28,271 bases of DNA. Origin: Bacteroidales bacterium UBA1628 (lineage in GTDB: Bacteria; Bacteroidota; Bacteroidia; Bacteroidales; UBA932). Each line of letters opens with the position of its first letter. The stretch's first letter is position 1. The position numbers and the translations under genes are program-made. Below the pieces are notes generated by a model. It was not told where the DNA came from. It worked only from the letters and a program-made list of their open reading frames with translations, and ran no database searches. The stretch spans positions 1 through 28,271 of the forward strand of contig DCMG01000082.1 in assembly GCA_002321335.1 (NCBI GenBank), read 5' to 3'. This document shows, in pieces, positions 24,278 through 28,271 of this stretch.

Positions 24278-25867
24278 ATGACACAGTTAAATTTAATTTC
24301 AATTGTCACTATGTGGAGCAAAATTAATGAATTATCCCGACAATCCCTCAGTCAGATGCAGATAGCGCTGAAGCTGGGCATCAGCCGGGACACGGTCAGG
24401 CGCTACCAGCGGATGACCGAAAAGGAGTTCGAGAGTTTGGTTTCCAGCGAGTTCCTTCGCAGGAAACGCAAGCTGGAAGCCTTTGAGGGCTTCATCAAGC
24501 AGCTGCTGCAGGACTGCCCGTCCTTGTCTGCGGCCCAGGTTCATGACCGCCTTAAAGAACACTATCCGGATCTTCCGGAGGTGTCGGAGCGCACCGTGTA
24601 CAACACGGTATGTCTGGTCCGGGAGCGGGAGGAACTGCCCAAGGTACCGGAATGCGGCCGTCAGATGTTCAAGGTGCCGGACTGTGAGTACGGAGAGAAG
24701 GCACAGGTGGACTTCGGCGAAAAGATCCTGCGGACATCCAAAGGCGGCCAAGTGAAGGTATACTTCATGGTGATGGCCCTGCAGCGGTCGAGATACAAGT
24801 TCGTGTATCTCCAGAACACGCCATTCACCTCAAAGACAACCGTCTATGCCCATCATCTGGCTTTCAGATACTTTGGCGGCATGCCCCGGAAGGTCATCTA
24901 CGACCAGGACCGTAAAATGCTTGTGAGCGAGAACTTCGGTGACTATGTGATGACAGGAGAGTTCGCCAAGTATGTCAGCGCGGCAGGCTTTGAGCCTGTA
25001 TTCTGCATGCCTTACGACCCGGCCAGCAAGGGCCAGTCGGAGGCCGTGGTCAAGTATGTGAAGAACAACTTCCTTGCAGGACGCACATATGTCAACATGG
25101 ACAGTCTCAACGAAGAGGCCATCGGCTGGCTGTCCAGGACGGCGAACGCCAAGGCCAACAGCACGACCAGACTCATACCGGCGGAAGAGTTCAAAAAGGA
25201 ACAGCCCCGACTGGCGCATTATGCGGAAGCCATGGACGAGCCGGAGATGGAGGCGCGGGAGTACTCTGTCCGCAAGGACAACACACTGCTGTATCACAGC
25301 AACTTCTACAGCCTGCCGCTTGGCACGTATGCCGGTCAGGGGACCAAGGTGATGGTGGTCAGGAACGTGGACAACAACGAGCTGGAGATATATGACCCGA
25401 AGGACTTCTCACTGATCACCAGACACAGGGTCAGCCCGTTCCGTGGCCAGTTCATCAACAAGGACGGGCATGCAGGCAGCCGCAACAGGGACATCCTTGA
25501 GTCTGAGCGGATACTGCGCACGTTCTTCAACGAATGGGCTGACGACAGTCTGCTGTCGCGCTTCCTGAAGGAACTTCACGACAACCGTCCGCGTTATTAT
25601 CGCAAGAGCGTCACCGTCATGGCCTCTCTCATGACCGATTATGACAAGGCCGCGGCTCACAGACTGCTGGAGATGTTTGCGGAGGCCAAGGTGTACAACG
25701 CCAATGTAATGCGGGAGATGGCCGCACGGCAGGCCGACAGAATGGAGGCCCAGCCGGAGAGAAGACCCGTTGTCGCCGATGCCGCAGTGCGCGGTGCAGA
25801 CTTCACTCCGGAACAAAGGCCCATCAGTGAGTATGATGACATCATAAATGGAGAGGAGGAGAAGTGA
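24278..25867 (+). CDS. istA: IS21-family transposase IstA
   Basis: The protein is 529 aa from the ATG at 24278; the ATG at 24311 (MWSKINELSRQSLSQMQIAL) is closer to the usual IstA start. An N-terminal helix-turn-helix (QMQIALKLGISRDTVRRYQ) precedes the integrase core. The DDE residues lie in KAQVDFGEKI, VIYDQDRKMLV and KGQSEAVVKYVKNNF. The C-terminal part carries the beta-barrel-like segment YHSNFYSLPLGTYAGQGTKVMVV. It catalyses strand transfer with IstB as helper. No frame disruption is seen. The stop overlaps the istB start. Confidence 0.96.
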   Translation: MTQLNLISIVTMWSKINELSRQSLSQMQIALKLGISRDTVRRYQRMTEKEFESLVSSEFLRRKRKLEAFEGFIKQLLQDCPSLSAAQVHDRLKEHYPDLPEVSERTVYNTVCLVREREELPKVPECGRQMFKVPDCEYGEKAQVDFGEKILRTSKGGQVKVYFMVMALQRSRYKFVYLQNTPFTSKTTVYAHHLAFRYFGGMPRKVIYDQDRKMLVSENFGDYVMTGEFAKYVSAAGFEPVFCMPYDPASKGQSEAVVKYVKNNFLAGRTYVNMDSLNEEAIGWLSRTANAKANSTTRLIPAEEFKKEQPRLAHYAEAMDEPEMEAREYSVRKDNTLLYHSNFYSLPLGTYAGQGTKVMVVRNVDNNELEIYDPKDFSLITRHRVSPFRGQFINKDGHAGSRNRDILESERILRTFFNEWADDSLLSRFLKELHDNRPRYYRKSVTVMASLMTDYDKAAAHRLLEMFAEAKVYNANVMREMAARQADRMEAQPERRPVVADAAVRGADFTPEQRPISEYDDIINGEEEK

Positions 25868-26649
25868 TGGAGGAGACATTGAAAATCAGCACCGAAGGCA
25901 TCAGGGCATACGCCAAGGCCCTGCGTCTGAGCAACCTGAGAAACAACTGCGGAGACATCATCCATAAGGCCCAGATTGACAAGCCATCATATCTGGACTT
26001 CATCATGGAAATCCTCAAGTCGGAAACAGCCACGCGCCAGCAGAACGATCTGGTCCGCAGAATGAGACAGGCGAAGCTGCCGCGCAACTGTGACCTGGAC
26101 CTCTTCGACTTCAACCACAGCGCCGGCATCACCAAGCCGCAGCTGAAGCAGCTGCGGGAACTCGTGTGGCTCGACCAGATGTATAACCTCATCTTCATGG
26201 GACCCGCCGGGACCGGAAAGACCTTCATGGCCGCGGGCCTCGTCAGAGATGCCGTAATGAAAGGCTACAGGGCGCAGTTTGTAACCATGGACAACCTGAT
26301 CAACGTATTGAGAATGAAAGATATGACATCTTCGGCCATGAGCGCCTACAGCGGGATGCTCAAATGCAATCTCATCGCCATAGACGACATAATGCTCATG
26401 CCGATGAAAAAGGAGGAGTCGGTGGCGTTCTTCAATCTCATCAACGCCCTGCACGAAAAGGCGTCAGTCATCATAACAACTAACAAAGCGCCTACCGAGT
26501 GGGTGGAAGTACTTCAGGATGAAGTCCTTGCCACCGCCCTTCTGGACAGGCTTCTATTCCGCTGCGATGTTGTCAAACTCGTCGGCTCATCATATCGTAT
26601 GGAAAATCGGTCGGGCTTTCTGGCCAAAGGCAAGGAGGACAAACAATGA
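25867..26649 (+). CDS. istB: IS21-family helper ATPase IstB
   Basis: The start chosen is ATG at 25867, overlapping the istA stop as TGATG; a GTG one codon earlier at 25864 is possible. The product is 260 aa. The DnaC-like AAA+ features are Walker A GPAGTGKT, Walker B LIAIDDIML, sensor IITTNKAP and an arginine-finger region LLDRLLFRCDVV. IstB binds target DNA and stimulates IstA. Its stop overlaps the next start by four bases (ATGA). Confidence 0.96.
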   Translation: MEETLKISTEGIRAYAKALRLSNLRNNCGDIIHKAQIDKPSYLDFIMEILKSETATRQQNDLVRRMRQAKLPRNCDLDLFDFNHSAGITKPQLKQLRELVWLDQMYNLIFMGPAGTGKTFMAAGLVRDAVMKGYRAQFVTMDNLINVLRMKDMTSSAMSAYSGMLKCNLIAIDDIMLMPMKKEESVAFFNLINALHEKASVIITTNKAPTEWVEVLQDEVLATALLDRLLFRCDVVKLVGSSYRMENRSGFLAKGKEDKQ

Positions 26650-26864
26650 AAAAGAAGAACAGAGAAGCGCTTCGGACAGCGTTGACCGAGTTCCAGAATG
26701 CGTATCGCATCTTCCTTGATGATGTCAGAATGATGCAGGAGGCGGAGGCGAGAGGACTTGTCGGCCCCGTCAGTCAGACAAGCCCATACTCATATCAGGA
26801 ATGGGAGATAAAGCTGGACATTCTGGAGACGACTGTCGAGCAGGTACTTCAAGACGAAAGATAG
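26646..26864 (+). CDS. Small third protein of the IS21 element
   Basis: The protein is 72 aa (MKKKNREALRTALTEFQNAY...TVEQVLQDER), charged and helical, with no recognised domain. Its ATG overlaps the istB stop (ATGA), so it is translationally coupled and inside the element. IS21 elements usually carry only istA and istB. A coupled third gene may be a regulator or accessory of transposition, or a passenger; this is inference from position. Confidence 0.65.
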   Translation: MKKKNREALRTALTEFQNAYRIFLDDVRMMQEAEARGLVGPVSQTSPYSYQEWEIKLDILETTVEQVLQDER

Positions 26865-26890
26865 ATGTTAAACCATAGACCTTAAGCGCC

Positions 26891-26928
26891 AGGCAGAGAT
26901 GCGGCAGCGCGCTGCCGCATCTCTGCCT
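26891..26928. terminator. 38-base perfect palindrome after the IS21 genes
   Basis: The sequence is a perfect 19-bp inverted repeat with no spacer: it starts AGGCAGAGATGCGGCAGC, has GC at its centre, and ends with the exact complement. It begins 26 bases after the third gene and lies before the right-end repeats. It can form a very stable hairpin and may stop transcription leaving the element, although no T-run follows. A transposase or regulator site is an alternative. Confidence 0.5.
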
Positions 26929-26943
26929 TATCAATCAAAATAT

Positions 26944-26990
26944 GCAGAACCTGCTTTCCGAAATATGCAGAATCTAATTTTTCTGAAAAT
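26944..26990. repeat. Right-end subterminal repeats of the IS21 element
   Basis: Two adjacent units start GCAGAACCTGCTTTCCGAAA (26944-26966) and GCAGAATCTAATTTTTCTGA (26967-26990). In the opposite sense they match the left-end units (TTTCAGAAAA and TTTCGGAAA cores). They are probable IstA binding sites. Confidence 0.65.
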
Positions 26991-27021
26991 TGTAGGTCGA
27001 ATACTTGCTTTTTACAAAGAG

Positions 27022-27050
27022 TTTACAAGGCGCTTGAACAAAGTAAATAA
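27022..27050 (+). pseudogene. Severed 3' end of the rloB-like gene
   Basis: The bases following the right AAGAG duplication complete codon G|TT and continue TAC AAG GCG CTT GAA CAA AGT AAA TAA, that is VYKALEQSK and stop, in frame with 24087. This is the C-terminus that belonged to the gene at 23541 before the IS21 inserted. Confidence 0.8.
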
Positions 27051-27061
27051 TAGCATACTTG

Positions 27062-27253
27062 TAGCACCCTCGGGAGACAAAAAGCGTGGAAAAAGTTTCC
27101 TAAGAGTGCACGATGCACTCTTGGGGATCAAAAGAGGCCGAAAATGCTGCCGAAGGGATCGGGCGCACCGATGGGATCAAGAGTGTCGAAGGGATCAGGG
27201 GCACCGATGAAATCAAGAGTACCGATGGGAGCAGGCGCAAGTGTAAAGAGCAT
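27062..27253. repeat. Repeat family copy 2: hairpin and five 18-bp units
   Basis: The segment 27062-27152 matches copy 1 (19151-19241) closely. Its hairpin pairs 27097-27110 with 27114-27127 (14 pairs, two G-T) around the loop CGA. The tail ATCAAAAGAGGCCGAAAATG is identical to copy 1. Then five tandem 18-base units run 27151-27240: CGAAGGGATCGGGCGCAC, CGATGGGATCAAGAGTGT, CGAAGGGATCAGGGGCAC, CGATGAAATCAAGAGTAC and CGATGGGAGCAGGCGCAA. It ends GTGTAAAGAGCAT, like GCCTAAAGTGCAT in copy 1. It fills most of the space between the rloB end and the convergent priA end. The flanking 19-bp inverted repeat of copy 1 is not present. Confidence 0.8.
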
Positions 27254-27273
27254 GATCTGATACTAAATCTACT

Positions 27274-28271
27274 TCACACCGGATCGACATCAAGCGCGAT
27301 TTGGCCTGAATATTTCTTCTCCTTTTCGAAGCGTTCGACCGCAGCCGCTAGCGTCTCCTTGTTCCTTACGAGCGAACGGTCTTTCGGCAGCAACACTCTG
27401 ATTTGGCGGATGTTCTGGTTCGAGATCTTGTCGATGGCCGGGGAATATGGACCTATGACATTCGGACCGTTTTGCACTCCGGGAGCGAAGCTGAGCCTGA
27501 CGCCCAAGGCCTCGCGGATCGCCTCCGCAAGCTCACGGCTAAGCAGATTCACCCTCGCCTGATTGTAGTCCTTGACGATGACCCCGATGACCCTTGAATA
27601 TGGAGGATAGCCGAACATTTTTCTTTCTCCGAGAAACCGGGCCATCGTGCCGTTTTCGTCCAATTGACCGTCAATGCTTTGATAGACAGGGTGCTCCGGC
27701 TGGGATGTCTGGATGACGAACAGACCTTTCTCTCCACGTCGCCCACATCTTCCTCTGAACTGTTCCAGAAGCTGGAGCCCTCTTTCGTCAGCCCGGTAGT
27801 CCTCCTGTCCGAGAATCGAGTCGGCCTGAAGCACGGCCACGAGTGTCAATCCGCTGAAATCGAAACCTTTTGCGACCATTCTCGTGCCGATCAGGATGTC
27901 GATTTCTCCCTTGGAGAACTTACGGATCGTGTCGGTCTCATATTTCCTGCTCTGAGCCGTGTCGCTGTCCAGGCGGGCGATCATTGCGTTCGGGAAGAGT
28001 CTGGCCGCTTCCTCCTCAATCTTCTGGGTTCCGGAGCCCAGTGGCTTCAACTCACCACCGCATTTCGGACATTTGCCGGTATATTCATACACCCTGCCGC
28101 AATAGTGGCAGACGAGCCTTTCGCTTCCATCGGCGCGCCTGTGCAGGCTCAGACTCACGTTGCAGCAGCGGCATTTCGGGATTTCGCCGCACTCCTGGCA
28201 CTGCACGATCGGGGAATATGCCCGCCTCTCCCTTAGGATCAGCACTTGTTGGTGTCTCCCGAGGCATTCGC
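27274..28271 (-). CDS. priA: Primosomal protein N' (PriA helicase), C-terminal part; start outside window
   Basis: The frame is open to the right edge, giving about 332 C-terminal residues. The paired zinc-binding motifs of PriA are present: CQECGEIPKCRCC and CHYCGRVYEYTGKCPKCGG. Helicase motifs follow: RLDSDTAQSRKYE, DILIGTRMVAKGFDFSGLTLVAVLQAD, and motif VI as LEQFRGRCGRRGEKG, where many PriA proteins have GRAGR. The C-terminal domain ends DVDPV. PriA restarts stalled replication forks by unwinding and loading the replicative helicase. It faces the accessory island and marks its right-hand core boundary. The N-terminal DNA-binding domain and Walker motifs lie outside the window. Confidence 0.92.
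   Translation of the reverse strand, partial: ECLGRHQQVLILRERRAYSPIVQCQECGEIPKCRCCNVSLSLHRRADGSERLVCHYCGRVYEYTGKCPKCGGELKPLGSGTQKIEEEAARLFPNAMIARLDSDTAQSRKYETDTIRKFSKGEIDILIGTRMVAKGFDFSGLTLVAVLQADSILGQEDYRADERGLQLLEQFRGRCGRRGEKGLFVIQTSQPEHPVYQSIDGQLDENGTMARFLGERKMFGYPPYSRVIGVIVKDYNQARVNLLSRELAEAIREALGVRLSFAPGVQNGPNVIGPYSPAIDKISNQNIRQIRVLLPKDRSLVRNKETLAAAVERFEKEKKYSGQIALDVDPV

Larger units (their letters stand above)
24088..27016 (+). mobile_element. IS21-family insertion sequence, 2929 bp, complete, inside rloB
   Basis: The ends are TGTAA...TTACA, beginning TG and ending CA as expected for IS21. The 5-base sequence AAGAG stands immediately outside both ends (24083-24087 and 27017-27021), a target duplication in the IS21 size range. 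Deleting the element with one AAGAG copy restores the rloB frame (SYSR then VYKALEQSK), which independently fixes the boundaries. It carries istA, istB and a small third gene, all overlapping. Multiple 23-25 bp repeats lie near both ends. Base composition is distinctly GC-richer than the rloB region. Confidence 0.9.

Noticed and set aside
27151..27240. Possible CRISPR array from regularly spaced repeats
   Set aside because: The 18-base units are directly adjacent with no spacers and no cas genes nearby; it is a tandem repeat.
27113..27562. A 149-codon plus-strand frame spanning repeat copy 2 and the priA end
   Set aside because: Most of it lies antisense to the well-supported priA gene and it starts inside the hairpin of the repeat.
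1..28271. tRNA or rRNA genes
   Set aside because: No cloverleaf-like segment with a T-loop consensus or rRNA-like sequence was recognised, including at the island edges.

Overview
This window looks like chromosomal DNA from a member of the order Bacteroidales (Bacteroidota). The evidence is the set of promoters matching the Bacteroidota pattern (TTTG, about 19-21 bases, TAnnTTTG), the absence of strong Shine-Dalgarno sites before most starts, and a core-gene set typical of the order: parA, parB, a DUF5683 protein and an MltD-like LysM transglycosylase in one operon. The genus cannot be settled from this sequence. Flanking genes look close to balanced in GC, while 16.9-22.2 kb is visibly AT-rich.

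Positions 1-14.1 kb are ordinary core and semi-core DNA. A hypoxanthine phosphoribosyltransferase fused in frame to adenylate kinase runs off the left edge on the minus strand. A plus-strand helix-hairpin-helix protein converges with the minus-strand operon parA-parB-DUF5683-mltD. An AraC-type regulator is divergent from a three-gene RND multidrug efflux operon (adaptor, pump, outer-membrane factor). A large dyad sits against the efflux -7 box and is the likely operator.

Positions 14.2-27.05 kb are an accessory island between the efflux operon and priA. It begins with a near-perfect Bacteroidota promoter whose expected transcription start has been hit by an IS5-family element (14261-15169, TTA duplication). 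Behind it lie an ABC/AAA ATPase and a PD-(D/E)XK-like nuclease gene, a two-gene arrangement resembling anti-phage modules; the ATPase has lost the Walker A lysine. Next comes an AT-rich run of small membrane proteins of unknown function, one of them frameshifted. The island ends with a second ATPase/nuclease pair, a RloA/RloB-like module. Its rloB carries a nonsense codon and is split near its 3' end by an IS21-family element (24088-27016, AAGAG duplication). Removing the IS21 restores the end of the rloB reading frame across the junction, so the insertion is well supported. Taken together, the island looks like two anti-phage-type modules in decay.

A repeat family not explained by these genes occurs twice, at 19151-19269 and 27062-27253. 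Each copy has a conserved hairpin with a three-base loop, a conserved tail, and a variable number of 18-base units (one in the first copy, five in the second). The window closes with the C-terminal part of minus-strand priA, which continues past the right edge.
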